The notes: generated from the letters alone by a model not told the origin. Shown: positions 1-8,735, counted from the first letter of the stretch. The stretch is 12,379 nt of DNA from Methanocellales archaeon (GCA_021129915.1 JAJOKI010000035.1:1-12379); one strand, 5' to 3'. Made by a program: numbers and translations.

Positions 1-420
1 TTGTCCTCCACAGACGATACATGTGCGCGCTCCTTCTTCCGCAATCAAGTCGAATATTTTTTTGACTATGCTAGCGGCAGTCTTTTCATTGTATAATTCC
101 TCTTTAAATGCCACTATCCCCTTGAGTTTAGTCCCTTCTTGGATGAGGATATAGTCTTTCTTGACTTCCTTTGTTTCGCCAAGTTTTTCATCTTCTACCT
201 TTACTATCAGATTTGATCTTCTATTTTTGAATGCGACTCCAACAGTTTCTTTGAATTTGGCGAAATCCTTTACAGTTATGAGCAGTGAATTGTTATTTAT
301 CCCTAGGTCGAAACTGTTATCTTCTGCCTCTTTCAATACCCTATAAAGCGTTTCCACTCCATTATCCATCCAAACATCATGGTAAATTGGGATTTCAATT
401 TTCATCTTCGTATCTTCCAT
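1..420 (-). CDS. Cas8-like CRISPR protein, N-terminal part (runs off the left edge)
   Basis: This frame is open from an ATG at 420 to the window edge and gives 140 residues with no stop. The visible part begins MEDTKMKIEIPIYHDVWMDN and ends in a CIVCG motif (C-X2-C, residues 134-137), probably half of a zinc knuckle. Large subunits of type I CRISPR effector complexes of the Cst1/Cas8a (CXXC-CXXC) kind carry such paired motifs and usually follow cas6; that family link is an inference from position and motif, not a firm match. The start at 420 is supported by a strong ribosome-binding site, GGAGGT, five bases upstream and inside the end of cas6. The gene overlaps cas6 by 26 bases, so the two are probably translated together. 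The role would be in the Cascade-like surveillance complex. The alternative is another cas-operon protein with a zinc ribbon. Confidence 0.6.
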   Translation of the reverse strand, partial: MEDTKMKIEIPIYHDVWMDNGVETLYRVLKEAEDNSFDLGINNNSLLITVKDFAKFKETVGVAFKNRRSNLIVKVEDEKLGETKEVKKDYILIQEGTKLKGIVAFKEELYNEKTAASIVKKIFDLIAEEGARTCIVCGGQ

Positions 421-1147
421 CTACAACCTCCACACATCCAAAGCCCATCGCATTCTTTTCTCCTATGCCAGCATCATAAGCAAAGTTCAATAGCTCGAGG
501 CTTGCCTCTATGTCAAAAGTCATCAGGCTACACCTACGGGGCGTGGCTTTTTCGCCACTACCTATTAGAATGCGCTTTCCCTTAAAATCCCTTACGCTAG
601 TGATGTGAAAGTGATCTTTTTTGGGCGGCACACCATGATATTCTGTATAACGCTCAACAAGATTTTTGTGAATATTTTCATGGAATTTTCCATCAGTTGG
701 ATATAGCTCCCATTCCTTGAGCTTGCCGTTCTCCTCTCGCAACGTTTTCACAAATATTGGACTCAGTGTTTTAAACGTGGATGGACTTGTGAGCTTCTTC
801 TGCCCCAGAATTTCGATCTTGGTCACGATGAATTTCTGATTATAAAGATGGGAGTCCGGCTCCTGCAGAAGACCTTCTGCAAAGCTCCTGACGAACTCGA
901 CATCAGGTGATGTCAAGATAAAGTGGGCATCCTCGAATGCCAATCCTTTGCGTGAAGGACGACGTTTTGGAATTATCAAATTCGAAAAATTGTAGAACTT
1001 AAAACCCTGATGAGAGTGAGACTTATTAGCAAGGCGAATGTTTCCAAGCGCGAGCTTCCCATATAACATCGAAGCTAAGGCATACTGGTAGTCAAATGGA
1101 AGCAATTCTTTCGAGATTTTCCTTACAAATATTTTGGCGCGCATCAT
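395..1147 (-). CDS. cas6: Cas6 CRISPR RNA endoribonuclease
   Basis: Cas6 cuts the CRISPR precursor transcript within each repeat to make guide RNAs. The 250-residue protein has the family layout: an N-terminal ferredoxin-like domain with LPFDYQYALASMLY (residues 16-29), a central SPD.EFVRSFAEGLLQEP-type segment, the TFKTLSPI strand near residue 125, and the C-terminal glycine-rich loop GIGEKNAMGFGCVEV that defines Cas6. Histidines 44 and 46 follow the first helix where the catalytic His of Pyrococcus Cas6 lies; Tyr22 or Tyr29 and Lys50 could complete the site. Two ATG codons in tandem (1147 and 1144) could both start it and there is no clear Shine-Dalgarno site. It lies 59 bases downstream of ahbC in the same direction and is followed by an overlapping Cas8-like gene, so it heads a type I (probably I-B) cas operon. 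Confidence 0.93.
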   Translation of the reverse strand: MMRAKIFVRKISKELLPFDYQYALASMLYGKLALGNIRLANKSHSHQGFKFYNFSNLIIPKRRPSRKGLAFEDAHFILTSPDVEFVRSFAEGLLQEPDSHLYNQKFIVTKIEILGQKKLTSPSTFKTLSPIFVKTLREENGKLKEWELYPTDGKFHENIHKNLVERYTEYHGVPPKKDHFHITSVRDFKGKRILIGSGEKATPRRCSLMTFDIEASLELLNFAYDAGIGEKNAMGFGCVEVVDGRYEDEN

Positions 1148-1206
1148 TCTATTACGAAAGATGATTTCTTAAAGTTCTGATTTTGTTTGAAATTCAATAA
1201 ATTGGA
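1148..1206 (-). promoter_or_regulatory. Possible cas operon promoter
   Basis: The 59-base gap between ahbC and cas6 is AT-rich. Read on the minus strand it holds TTTATTGA (1201-1194), about 50 bases before the cas6 ATG, a plausible archaeal TATA position with a leader of roughly 20 bases. It overlaps an 11-base palindrome, TTGAATTTCAA, at 1197-1187. No hairpin terminator for the heme operon is visible, so read-through from ahbC is also possible. The promoter is inferred from composition and spacing only. Confidence 0.3.
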
Positions 1207-2394
1207 TCACACCTCAATCCTCTTCGTTTCGGGATTATATATGCATGTGGGGTCTTCCTCGAAGAAGTCGCCGCCTCCGAAGAACCATGCCTTCTGCCTG
1301 CAGCCCCCACAAACGTCCTTATAATCGCAGATGCCGCATTTGCCCTTCAACAACTCTTTTTGTCGACGCAACTCGCACAGCAACTCGCATGGATTTTCGT
1401 TCCAGATTTCGTTGAACGGGCGCTCACGTATGTTTCCGACGGTCTTGTGCGGTACAAAATGGCACGGATTGACGTTGCCCAGATAGTCGATGTTTGCGAC
1501 CTTATTTCCAATCGAACATCCTCCGGACATCCTCAGCAATTCCCGCGCATCATCCAGCCGTTCTGGATCCTCCTTTTTAAGCCGCTCCAGGATGTAAACG
1601 CCATCCATCGGCGAGTCCGTCGTGAGGATTTCGATACCCTTGTCCTTCAGCTCGATGGCTTTATCATATAGATGCCTGAGCACCTCGACCCTCTGCGCCT
1701 TCGTGACATCCAATTCCGCGATGTTCTCTCCCCTCCCCGTGGGAACCAGATGATATAGGCAGAATCGTGGAACTCCCATTTCTACTGCCAAATCAAGCAA
1801 TGCAGGCACCTGATTCCAATTATTCTTGTCAATGGTGATTCTGATGCCTGTCCGTAAACCCGCGTCCATCGCATTCCTTATTCCATCCATCGCCATCTTC
1901 CAGGCACCTTGGACGCCCCTAAACCCATCGTGAATCTCGGGCGTTGCTGCATCGACACTGATGCCCACGTAACGTATGTCTGCATCCTTCAATTTCTGCG
2001 CGATCTCTGGTGTAACTAAGGTGCCATTTGTTGAAACGACGGTGCGCAACCCCACGTCTTTTGCGTGATATGCTAGTGGAAAAAAGCTCCCGCTCGCAAG
2101 CGGCTCGCCTCCGGTAAAGATGAGCATTGGAATCCCCAACTCAGCAAGCTCATCTATAAATCGAATACCTTCCTCCAGCGTCAGCTCATCGGGATGCGGG
2201 TCCGACGATGCGATGGAGTAGCAGTGCTTGCACTTCAAATTACACTCCTGCGTGATGTTCCACATCACCACTGGCTTGATTTCAGAAGAAAACCTGATCA
2301 GGTCATCTGGTGCATCTGCCGCCGCCATCTCCTTCGCACGTATGGCATCCCATACCGTGCCCCTGTCCGCCAATATTTTTGAAAAGATAATCAT
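1207..2394 (-). CDS. ahbC: AhbC, radical SAM 12,18-didecarboxysiroheme deacetylase
   Basis: AhbC removes the two acetate side chains of 12,18-didecarboxysiroheme to leave methyl groups, giving iron-coproporphyrin III, the penultimate step of the alternative heme pathway. The 395-residue protein carries the radical SAM cluster motif C-X3-C-X2-C at C51, C55 and C58, the TGGEP motif at 94-98, and STNGT at 121-125. The C-terminal SPASM/twitch-like region has Cys 293, 311, 353, 356, 362, 365 and 384, enough for an auxiliary iron-sulfur cluster. The N-terminus (MIIFSKILADRGTVWDAIR) and the LYHLVPTGRG segment favour AhbC over AhbD, which begins almost directly at the SAM motif. ATG at 2394 is preceded by a purine-rich GGGGGTTGAGG. 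It is the last gene of the hemA operon, 24 bases after hemD. A NirJ-type enzyme of heme d1 synthesis is the main alternative, less likely because AhbD is also present. Confidence 0.88.
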   Translation of the reverse strand: MIIFSKILADRGTVWDAIRAKEMAAADAPDDLIRFSSEIKPVVMWNITQECNLKCKHCYSIASSDPHPDELTLEEGIRFIDELAELGIPMLIFTGGEPLASGSFFPLAYHAKDVGLRTVVSTNGTLVTPEIAQKLKDADIRYVGISVDAATPEIHDGFRGVQGAWKMAMDGIRNAMDAGLRTGIRITIDKNNWNQVPALLDLAVEMGVPRFCLYHLVPTGRGENIAELDVTKAQRVEVLRHLYDKAIELKDKGIEILTTDSPMDGVYILERLKKEDPERLDDARELLRMSGGCSIGNKVANIDYLGNVNPCHFVPHKTVGNIRERPFNEIWNENPCELLCELRRQKELLKGKCGICDYKDVCGGCRQKAWFFGGGDFFEEDPTCIYNPETKRIEV

Positions 2395-2418
2395 ATCCTC
2401 AACCCCCTATATGTCCTA

Positions 2419-3216
2419 TTATGGCGCAGGTATTAGTGCATCCAGCATATCTTTGAAGGTAAATCGCTCCGGAAGCACATCCACGCGAATGCCGTTTTCC
2501 CTTAAAGCCTCTGCAGTAGGGTTTCCTATGGCTGCCACAGTCCCGTGTTTCATGCCCTCTATGAGTTCGTCCTTCTTACTTAAATTTCCCGCCGTCTTCA
2601 AGAAATTCTTCACGCTCATCGCGCTCGTGAAGGCATATACATCAATGTCCCCATTCAACGCCGCCTCTATCAGCTTTCTCTGACATTCACCAACGGGCCG
2701 AATGATCTCATACACCAGGACTTCATGTATTATGGCGCCATGTTTCTTCAATCCATCGACCAGCAACGGCGCACCATGCGAACTTCGCACGATCTCGACT
2801 TTTTTGCCTCTGATATGCGGTGCCAAAACGCTCACAATCCCCTCCGAACTGTATGCCTCCGGCACTACGTCAACATATATGCCATGTTTCTCCATCCCTT
2901 GCTGCGTGCTGGGCCCGACCGCGACCGTGTTGCAGGCATTCAGTGCATCGATGAATTTGGAGTTGTTGTCATGGTGGGACTTCAACATGTATCGACCCGC
3001 CTTTTTCAGCGCGAATCGAACGCCATTGACGCTGGTGAATATCACATAGTCCACTTCGCCGTTCAAAACACGATGAGCGAACACGTCAAACTCCGGAGCG
3101 CTTCTCTCTTTAACTTCCACCATGGGTGCAGCTATCACCATATAACCATAGGACTTTGCCAGTTCGATGGAATTCCCTAAATGCTCCTCAGGGCGCATTA
3201 TCGCTATCGTCTTCAT
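2419..3216 (-). CDS. hemD: Uroporphyrinogen-III synthase
   Basis: HemD cyclises hydroxymethylbilane with inversion of ring D to uroporphyrinogen III, the common precursor of siroheme, heme, cobamides and F430. The 265-residue length is normal. Sequence conservation in this family is low, but the hallmarks are present: an N-terminal R-P-E segment (residues 8-10), FTSVNGV (60-66), AVGPSTQQGME (99-109), FTSAMSVKNFL (196-206) and the closing AIGNPTAEALRENGIRVDV stretch (229-247). The ATG overlaps the cobA stop as ATGA (3216-3213) and is preceded by a GGGAGAGGGG ribosome-binding site. Its place between the methyltransferase and ahbC fits one linear pathway. Confidence 0.93.
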   Translation of the reverse strand: MKTIAIMRPEEHLGNSIELAKSYGYMVIAAPMVEVKERSAPEFDVFAHRVLNGEVDYVIFTSVNGVRFALKKAGRYMLKSHHDNNSKFIDALNACNTVAVGPSTQQGMEKHGIYVDVVPEAYSSEGIVSVLAPHIRGKKVEIVRSSHGAPLLVDGLKKHGAIIHEVLVYEIIRPVGECQRKLIEAALNGDIDVYAFTSAMSVKNFLKTAGNLSKKDELIEGMKHGTVAAIGNPTAEALRENGIRVDVLPERFTFKDMLDALIPAP

Positions 3217-3977
3217 TCCCCTCTCCCAAGCGTTTCGTGTAACTTGACGACATCGCCGATGACCATGACCGCGGGTGGTTTTACACCTGCTGATTTCGCA
3301 AGCTGGACGATGTTGCGCAGCACCCCAGTGGTGACTTTCTGTTCATCTGTCGTTCCTCGTTCAATCAAAGCCACTGGCGTCTCTGGGTTTTTGCCATGTC
3401 TCAACAGTGCATTTACATTGCACTCGATGCCCTTCACACCCATTAAAACGACCAGCGTCCCAGACATTTTCGCAAGCAGACTCCAATCGAGCGCTGATTT
3501 TTCCTTGGTCGGGTCTTCGTGTCCGGTGACGAATGTCACCATCGATGCACAGTCCCTGTGCGTAACAGGAATCCCGGCACATGCAGGGACAGCTATCGCT
3601 GATGTGATCCCTGGAATGACCTCTACCTCTATGCCTTCGGCAGCCAGTGCCTCCGCTTCTTCGCCGCCACGTCCAAACAAGTATGGATCTCCTCCCTTGA
3701 GTCTTACGACCATTTTCCCCTCTCTGGCGTGTTTGATGAGCATCCGGGTGATATCATCCTGCTCGAACTTGTGAAGCCCCGCATGCTTACCGACGTTGAT
3801 TAGCTCCGCCTCATCAGGGAACGACTTGATGATTTCGTCTCCGACCAATTGATCGTACAGGATTATATCAGCTTCTTTGATGATGCGCTCTGCCTTTTTC
3901 GTGAGCAATTCCGGATCGCCCGGCCCCGCGCCGACCAGAAAAACCTTACCCCCGTATCCTTTTGTTCGCTTCTTCAA
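3213..3977 (-). CDS. cobA: Uroporphyrinogen-III C-methyltransferase
   Basis: This enzyme (SUMT, also called SirA) transfers two methyl groups from S-adenosylmethionine to uroporphyrinogen III at C2 and C7, making precorrin-2. The 254 residues form a single-domain methyltransferase, not a CysG fusion. Motifs in order: VGAGPGDPELLT (15-26), YDQLV (41-45), the SUMT signature LKGGDPYLFGRGGEE (93-107) and VIPGITSA (120-127). No ATG is available at the start; TTG at 3977 is chosen because the glycine loop lies only a dozen residues further in and GGGCGGA lies a few bases upstream. The start lies inside hemC (32-base overlap). The dehydrogenase step is supplied separately by sirC, the usual archaeal arrangement. 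Confidence 0.95.
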   Translation of the reverse strand: MKKRTKGYGGKVFLVGAGPGDPELLTKKAERIIKEADIILYDQLVGDEIIKSFPDEAELINVGKHAGLHKFEQDDITRMLIKHAREGKMVVRLKGGDPYLFGRGGEEAEALAAEGIEVEVIPGITSAIAVPACAGIPVTHRDCASMVTFVTGHEDPTKEKSALDWSLLAKMSGTLVVLMGVKGIECNVNALLRHGKNPETPVALIERGTTDEQKVTTGVLRNIVQLAKSAGVKPPAVMVIGDVVKLHETLGRGE

Positions 3978-4836
3978 TTAATTCCGCCCCACCTTTATTT
4001 TTCAAATCATTTCCAATTTCCACTGCCGCGGATTTATAATTACTGACCTCTGTCGAACGCTTGACCGAAACGCATCGTTCACCCTCTGGAGAGAGAACTT
4101 CCGCCCTAACCACAATTTCATCGTTGAATTGTGCCAATATCCCAATGGGGGCGATACAGCCACCCTCTAAAATCCCAAGAATCGTCCGCTCTGTTTCCGT
4201 TTCGATTCTGGATCGCTCGCAATCCAATACTCTAACCTGCCTCTTTACCTCTGTGCCTTTTTTCACGACCACGGCAATGGTTCCCTGGTTGGCAGATGGA
4301 ATGGTTGTAAGCCTCTCGGCATCGATATCCAACTTCAGCCGCTCTAGCCCGGCTTCGGCAAGGACGATTCCATCATATTTTCCTTCCTGCAGCTTCTGCA
4401 GTCTGGTGTCGATGTTCCCCCGTATGTCCTTGATGTCCAGGTCGGGCCTTAATCTCAACAACTGTGCCCGCCGCCGCATACTCGATGTCCCTATCACAGC
4501 GCCACACGGCAAATCGTCGAACCTGTAATCGCTGATCAACACATCATAGGGTGAATCCCTGTGCAGAACAGCACCTATACTTAGTTCTGCTGGACGTTCT
4601 GTTGGCATGTCTTTCATGCTGTGCACTGCCGCATCAATCTCGCCCCTCAGCATCAGCTCGTCTATCTCCCTGACGAAGACGCCGACGCCGATTTCGTGTA
4701 ACGGCCTATTTGCAAAGACATCTCCACAGGTCTTGATGATTTTTAGTTCGGTTTCAATGCCATTTTTTCGTAACAGCGACCGCACCGTCTCTACCTGTGC
4801 CAGTGCGAGTGCACTGCCTCTGGAACCGATGATCAT
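3946..4836 (-). CDS. hemC: Porphobilinogen deaminase (hydroxymethylbilane synthase)
   Basis: HemC links four porphobilinogens into hydroxymethylbilane on a covalent dipyrromethane primer. The protein starts with [12 protein letters not shown] (residues 3-14). It has HSMKDMPTE (72-80), whose Asp76 corresponds to the catalytic aspartate, [11 protein letters not shown] (116-126) and [10 protein letters not shown] (137-146). The cofactor-attachment cysteine is Cys227 in [10 protein letters not shown]. At 296 residues it is a full-length minimal archaeal form. The ATG overlaps the hemL stop as ATGA (4836-4833), with AGGA about ten bases upstream, so translation is probably coupled to hemL. Confidence 0.97.
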   Translation of the reverse strand: MIIGSRGSALALAQVETVRSLLRKNGIETELKIIKTCGDVFANRPLHEIGVGVFVREIDELMLRGEIDAAVHSMKDMPTERPAELSIGAVLHRDSPYDVLISDYRFDDLPCGAVIGTSSMRRRAQLLRLRPDLDIKDIRGNIDTRLQKLQEGKYDGIVLAEAGLERLKLDIDAERLTTIPSANQGTIAVVVKKGTEVKRQVRVLDCERSRIETETERTILGILEGGCIAPIGILAQFNDEIVVRAEVLSPEGERCVSVKRSTEVSNYKSAAVEIGNDLKNKGGAELIEEANKRIRG

Positions 4837-6095
4837 TTTAAGTTTTTCCTGTATGCTTCTATTGTCTTTTGGATGTCGTCTGGGGTATGGGCATAAGATA
4901 TAAAATTGGTTTCGAATTGAGATGGCGGCAAGAATATGCCGCTTTTGAGCATTCGATGGAAAAACCCAAGATAACCAATCTTATCACACCTCAGGGCATC
5001 CTGGTAATTGCGCACCTCTGCCCCGAAAAATACCTTGAACATGGAGCCGATGCCAGCAACGCTGTAGTCGAGATGCAGGTCGGCTATAACCTCCTTCAAT
5101 TGCGCCCTGAGCAAATCTCCTGTGCGATTTATCTCCCGGTGGACGTTATTCTGCTCCAATATATCCATGGTCACCAGACCTACAGTGAGCGATAATGGGT
5201 TGCCGTTGAATGTCCCCGCCTGATATATCTCGCCTGCTGGCGATATGTGTTCCATGATATCTTTTTTCCCGCCTATGACGCCTATAGGAAGCCCGCCGCC
5301 AACGACCTTGCCCAGCGTGGTCATGTCAGGCATGACGCCATAATGCTCCTGAGCCCCCCCCATTGATAATCTAAAACCGGTGATGACCTCGTCGAAGATC
5401 AGCACGATGTCATTTTTTTTCGTCAAGGTCCGCACCTCTTGTAGATATCCCTTCTCCGGCAAAATCGGCCCTACATTGCCCATCACGGGCTCCATTATGA
5501 CTGCGGCTATGTCGTCATACACATCCATCACATCGGCCATCGCATCTATGTCGTTGAAGGGGACCTGTAAGGTGTGCTTCGTGAAGTCGGCTGGAATTCC
5601 CAGCGAATCTGGCACGCCAGTCGTGGCGGCACCAGACCCTGCCTTCACAAGAACCGCATCGTGTGCACCGTGAAATCCGCCCTCGATCTTTATGATTTTG
5701 TTCTTGCCCGTGAAGCCACGCGCTGCACGTATGGCGCCCATGGTCGCCTCAGTGCCGGTGTTGACGAAGCGGACCATATCGATGCTTGGATAATATTCTG
5801 TAATTCGCTTAGCCAATATTATTTCCCGCTCGACTGGAGTGCCGTAGAGCCAGCCATCATCCAACTGATTCACGATTGCCATCTTGGTGGCAGGATGTGC
5901 ATGCCCGAGAATCAAAGGACCATATGCCATGCAGTAATCGATGTGTTCATTTCCATCCACGTCATATATCTTGGAGCCTTTCGCGAATTTCGTATAAAAA
6001 GGGTATGGTTTAATCGCTCTAACTGGAGAGCTCACGCCACCTGGCAAAAGAACTCTCGCCCTGTCGAAGAGTTTTTTTGACGTTTCCATATTCAT
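4833..6095 (-). CDS. hemL: Glutamate-1-semialdehyde 2,1-aminomutase
   Basis: HemL is a PLP enzyme that moves the amino group of glutamate-1-semialdehyde to give 5-aminolevulinate, the second step of the C5 pathway. In the 420-residue protein FVNTGTEA (residues 110-117) forms the phosphate-binding region. FDEVITGFR (234-242) holds the PLP-pyridine Asp235. The Schiff-base lysine is K263 in [12 protein letters not shown]. The start is set at ATG 6095, which overlaps the hemB stop as ATGA and has GGAGTGG five bases upstream; an upstream GTG at 6104 would add three residues and looks less likely. Class-III aminotransferases are relatives, but the KVVGGGLP region and the operon make HemL the clear choice. 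Confidence 0.97.
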   Translation of the reverse strand: MNMETSKKLFDRARVLLPGGVSSPVRAIKPYPFYTKFAKGSKIYDVDGNEHIDYCMAYGPLILGHAHPATKMAIVNQLDDGWLYGTPVEREIILAKRITEYYPSIDMVRFVNTGTEATMGAIRAARGFTGKNKIIKIEGGFHGAHDAVLVKAGSGAATTGVPDSLGIPADFTKHTLQVPFNDIDAMADVMDVYDDIAAVIMEPVMGNVGPILPEKGYLQEVRTLTKKNDIVLIFDEVITGFRLSMGGAQEHYGVMPDMTTLGKVVGGGLPIGVIGGKKDIMEHISPAGEIYQAGTFNGNPLSLTVGLVTMDILEQNNVHREINRTGDLLRAQLKEVIADLHLDYSVAGIGSMFKVFFGAEVRNYQDALRCDKIGYLGFFHRMLKSGIFLPPSQFETNFISYAHTPDDIQKTIEAYRKNLK

Positions 6096-7057
6096 CCGAG
6101 CCACTCCGCAACATCCTTGGCAAAATATGTGATGATCATATCAGCGCCCGCCCTCTTGATTGACAATAAGGATTCCATGACAACTGCCCCCTCATCAAGC
6201 CATCCGTGTCGAGATGCTGCCTTAAGCATCGCATACTCCCCGCTGACGCTGTACGCAGCCGTCGGCACGCCGAACTCGGATTTGACCCTGTAGATTATAT
6301 CTAAGTAGGGCAGCGCCGGCTTTACCATGATGATGTCTGCACCCTCTGCCAGGTCGAGCTGTGTCTCCCGCAATGCTTCATCAGAATTGGCAGGGTCCAT
6401 TTGATATGTCGTTCTATCGCCAAATGATAACTTTGAGTCGGCAGCCTCCCTGAAAGGGCCATAGAGGGAGGAGGCATATTTCGCCGCATAGGACATTATA
6501 ATCGTATCCAGAAACTCCTCTTCGTCCAGCGCACCCCGTATGGCGCCGACCATTCCATCCATCATTCCAGATGGAGCGACGATGTCCGCACCTGCCTGGG
6601 CATGACTGACCGCGGTCTTGGCTAGAATCTCCAGCGTCGGATCGTTTAAAATGCGCCTGCCCTCGATGATGCCGCAGTGCCCATGAGTAATATATTCGCA
6701 GAGGCATACATCCGTGATAACGATCAGATCGCTCACCTCATCCTTGATGGAGCGTGCCGCCTTCTGTACGACGCCATCTGGAGCATATGCCGAGGTGCCC
6801 ACATCATCCTTATGCGATGGTATTCCAAATAATATGATGGCGGGGATGCCAAGGTCTGCCACCGCTCTTGCTTCATCCGCAACCATGTTCAGTGGATATC
6901 GAAACTGTCCAGGCATGGATGTGATCTCAACAGGTTTTGTATCGCTCTCGCCGACGAACACAGGACAGATTAAATCATTAATTGTAAGTTCGGTTTCCCG
7001 GACCATATCTCTTATCTTGGGCTGCCGTAGTCTTCGCATTCTCGATACAAGAGACAT
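6092..7057 (-). CDS. hemB: Porphobilinogen synthase (5-aminolevulinate dehydratase)
   Basis: HemB condenses two 5-aminolevulinate molecules to porphobilinogen. With the ATG at 7057 it has 321 residues. Two substrate-binding lysines are visible: K193 in [15 protein letters not shown] and the Schiff-base K246 in [11 protein letters not shown]. The loop [13 protein letters not shown] supplies Cys118, Cys120 and Cys128, the three-cysteine zinc site, so the enzyme should be zinc-dependent rather than magnesium-only. I prefer ATG 7057 to the TTG at 7066 because GGAGA lies nine bases before the ATG but directly abuts the TTG. It follows hemA by five bases. Confidence 0.97.
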   Translation of the reverse strand: MSLVSRMRRLRQPKIRDMVRETELTINDLICPVFVGESDTKPVEITSMPGQFRYPLNMVADEARAVADLGIPAIILFGIPSHKDDVGTSAYAPDGVVQKAARSIKDEVSDLIVITDVCLCEYITHGHCGIIEGRRILNDPTLEILAKTAVSHAQAGADIVAPSGMMDGMVGAIRGALDEEEFLDTIIMSYAAKYASSLYGPFREAADSKLSFGDRTTYQMDPANSDEALRETQLDLAEGADIIMVKPALPYLDIIYRVKSEFGVPTAAYSVSGEYAMLKAASRHGWLDEGAVVMESLLSIKRAGADMIITYFAKDVAEWLG

Positions 7058-7062
7058 AATAT

Positions 7063-8316
7063 TCAATCTCCGTCATCTATCTTAAATAATTTCATAATCG
7101 AGTGCAGGAAATCGTCGTTTCCATCCTCCCCCCCATCCCTTAGGGTTTTTGTCGGGTGGGCAAGTATCTTGTTGACGAGCGATTTGGTCAGATCGTCTAT
7201 GGTCTTGAGCTGATATTCATCCACCTCTCCGATGGCCCTTAGCCTATTGACCGCCTTCTCCCGCTCCTGGACCCTGATATTCTCGACCTGGGTGTATAAC
7301 GATGAGATGACGCCATCCGCTCTTTTCCGTTTGTATTGTCTTTCGAGTAACCTGAGCTCTTCCTCGATTATCTCTTCAACTTTTAAAGCCTCGGCTTTCC
7401 GTTTTTCTAGGTTTGCATCCCTTATTTTCCTCAAAGAGTCGATGTTGTGCAACTCGACGTTGGGAATCTCGGCTACGGATGTCTCTATGTCTCTTGGATT
7501 TGCTATGTCGATGAGGAGGAGCTTTTTATTATTCCGTTTATCCATTGCCCGCTCCATCATCTCCATGTCGATTACTGTATGTGGGGCGGCCGTAGCACTT
7601 ATCACGACATCTGATTGAGGTATGTAGTCCATAATGTCCTCAAAATACACTGCTTTTCCATCCAACTCTCCTGCCAACTCCAGCGCACGCTCGTGCGTCC
7701 GGCTCGATATGATAATTGCATGAATGTCCCTCTGCGAGAGTGCCATGGCAACCAGCGTCCCCATTTCGCCCGCACCAATTATCATAATCGTTTTGCCATC
7801 CAGTGTGCCAAGTATCTGCTCTGCCAGATCCACGGCAGCAGAGCCAATCGATACCGCGCCCCGGTTGATATCGGTCTCGGTCCTACTTCTCTTGCCGACG
7901 TTGATCGCCTTGCTAAATGCCGTGTTGAGTATGTTGCCGGTAATGCCAAGCGATCGCGCGGTGTCGAATGCATCCCTGATCTGTCCGAGAATCTGGTCCT
8001 CGCCGATGACCATGGATTCAAGACCTGAAGCAAGCCTTAACAGGTGCCTAAGCGATTGCTCGTGGTTATAGTATCTAATAAGATCTGCGGGCATGCCTTT
8101 GTATTGAACATACTCTTTAAGCACCTGCTCGCCGTTGTCAGAGGAAACGATATATGTCTCGATTCGATTACAGGTCTGGAGGATGATGCACTCATCTATC
8201 CCATCGAAAGTGTACAGTTCCTTGAGGGCCGCCTCTATATCATCATACCTTGCTTTTTCAAGGTCTTCTACACTTGCCCACTCGTGAGTGGTACGCATAC
8301 TTGTTATTTCAGCCAT
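7063..8316 (-). CDS. hemA: Glutamyl-tRNA reductase
   Basis: HemA reduces glutamyl-tRNA(Glu) with NADPH to glutamate-1-semialdehyde, the committed step of tetrapyrrole synthesis. The catalytic cysteine is Cys49 in [10 protein letters not shown]. The signature segment [22 protein letters not shown] lies at 95-116. The NADPH Rossmann loop is IIGAGEMG (179-186), and a long helical dimerisation region ends the 417-residue protein. The N-terminus MAEITSM is typical of archaeal members, and GAGTGAT lies just before the ATG at 8316. It is the first gene of the hemA-hemB-hemL-hemC-cobA-hemD-ahbC operon, which makes its upstream region the obvious control point. In many organisms this enzyme is feedback-regulated by heme; nothing in the sequence shows that here. 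Confidence 0.97.
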   Translation of the reverse strand: MAEITSMRTTHEWASVEDLEKARYDDIEAALKELYTFDGIDECIILQTCNRIETYIVSSDNGEQVLKEYVQYKGMPADLIRYYNHEQSLRHLLRLASGLESMVIGEDQILGQIRDAFDTARSLGITGNILNTAFSKAINVGKRSRTETDINRGAVSIGSAAVDLAEQILGTLDGKTIMIIGAGEMGTLVAMALSQRDIHAIIISSRTHERALELAGELDGKAVYFEDIMDYIPQSDVVISATAAPHTVIDMEMMERAMDKRNNKKLLLIDIANPRDIETSVAEIPNVELHNIDSLRKIRDANLEKRKAEALKVEEIIEEELRLLERQYKRKRADGVISSLYTQVENIRVQEREKAVNRLRAIGEVDEYQLKTIDDLTKSLVNKILAHPTKTLRDGGEDGNDDFLHSIMKLFKIDDGD

Positions 8317-8405
8317 TAAATCACTCTGATTGGGGTGTCATGCATACAATTTTCTGGGACAACATATATATGTAGTGGGACAGAAATAAACTATCTGGCG
8401 AGAAG
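8317..8405. promoter_or_regulatory. Divergent promoter region between hemA and the small membrane gene
   Basis: This 89-base gap separates divergent genes. It contains a perfect 12-base palindrome, ACATATATATGT (8362-8373), which reads as a TATA-like box on both strands. Its centre is about 39 bases before the plus-strand ATG and about 51 before the hemA ATG; both distances suit archaeal promoters with short leaders. The palindrome is flanked by two direct copies of TGGGACA (8355-8361 and 8376-8382) spaced 21 bases apart, two DNA turns, which could be an operator. The promoter call is an inference from spacing and composition. Confidence 0.45.
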
Positions 8406-8735
8406 ATGGAAGTTATAACTATACATAATAATCTAACTGGTTTTATTTTTGCCATTGTAATCGGACTGGCTTTATGTGTCTGGGGCAGGAACTATGAGCG
8501 CAAGTATATACTATTTTCTTCTCTGGCTGTACTTGGCATGGTCGCAATCTATGTGGGGATGGTCATCGATGTTGGTGGAACGTGGCGTATGGCCGCAGGC
8601 CTCTTCGCATTGACCGCGAATATAGTTAATACCGTGGCATTGAGGGCAAAACAAAAAGACGTCTTCTACATATCGATGTTCGCTGTGGCGCTGATAGCGA
8701 TAAACGCGATGCTGGGCTTTACATTACTGCCCTGA
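8406..8735 (+). CDS. Small four-helix membrane protein, unknown function
   Basis: I do not recognise this 109-residue protein. It has four likely membrane segments at about residues 11-27, 36-54, 61-79 and 87-107, short loops, and basic residues in the first loop (GRNYERKY, 27-34) and third loop (LRAKQKD, 79-85). Under the positive-inside rule this puts both ends outside. No heme-ligand pattern or signal peptide stands out; the only cysteine is Cys24. It is the only convincing plus-strand gene in the window, divergent from hemA and tail-to-tail with sirC, whose last 12 bases overlap its end. GGCGAGAAG lies directly before the ATG and a TATA-like palindrome lies upstream. Membrane-like codon pattern and a fitting promoter support it as a real gene. 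A role in heme or tetrapyrrole handling is only suggested by position. Confidence 0.75.
   Translation: MEVITIHNNLTGFIFAIVIGLALCVWGRNYERKYILFSSLAVLGMVAIYVGMVIDVGGTWRMAAGLFALTANIVNTVALRAKQKDVFYISMFAVALIAINAMLGFTLLP

Noticed and set aside
543..558. Hairpin GTGGC-TTTTTC-GCCAC that might be a terminator or a CRISPR repeat fragment
   Set aside because: It lies inside the conserved cas6 coding frame with no T-run after it and no second copy.
1207..2394. Heme d1 (NirJ) enzyme
   Set aside because: With AhbD and AhbA/AhbB present and no nirS, nirF or nirE-type set visible, heme b synthesis is the simpler reading.
3181..3774. Plus-strand open frame of 197 codons opposite cobA
   Set aside because: Serine/threonine/proline-rich translation typical of the reverse strand of a GC-richer gene; cobA on the minus strand explains the sequence.
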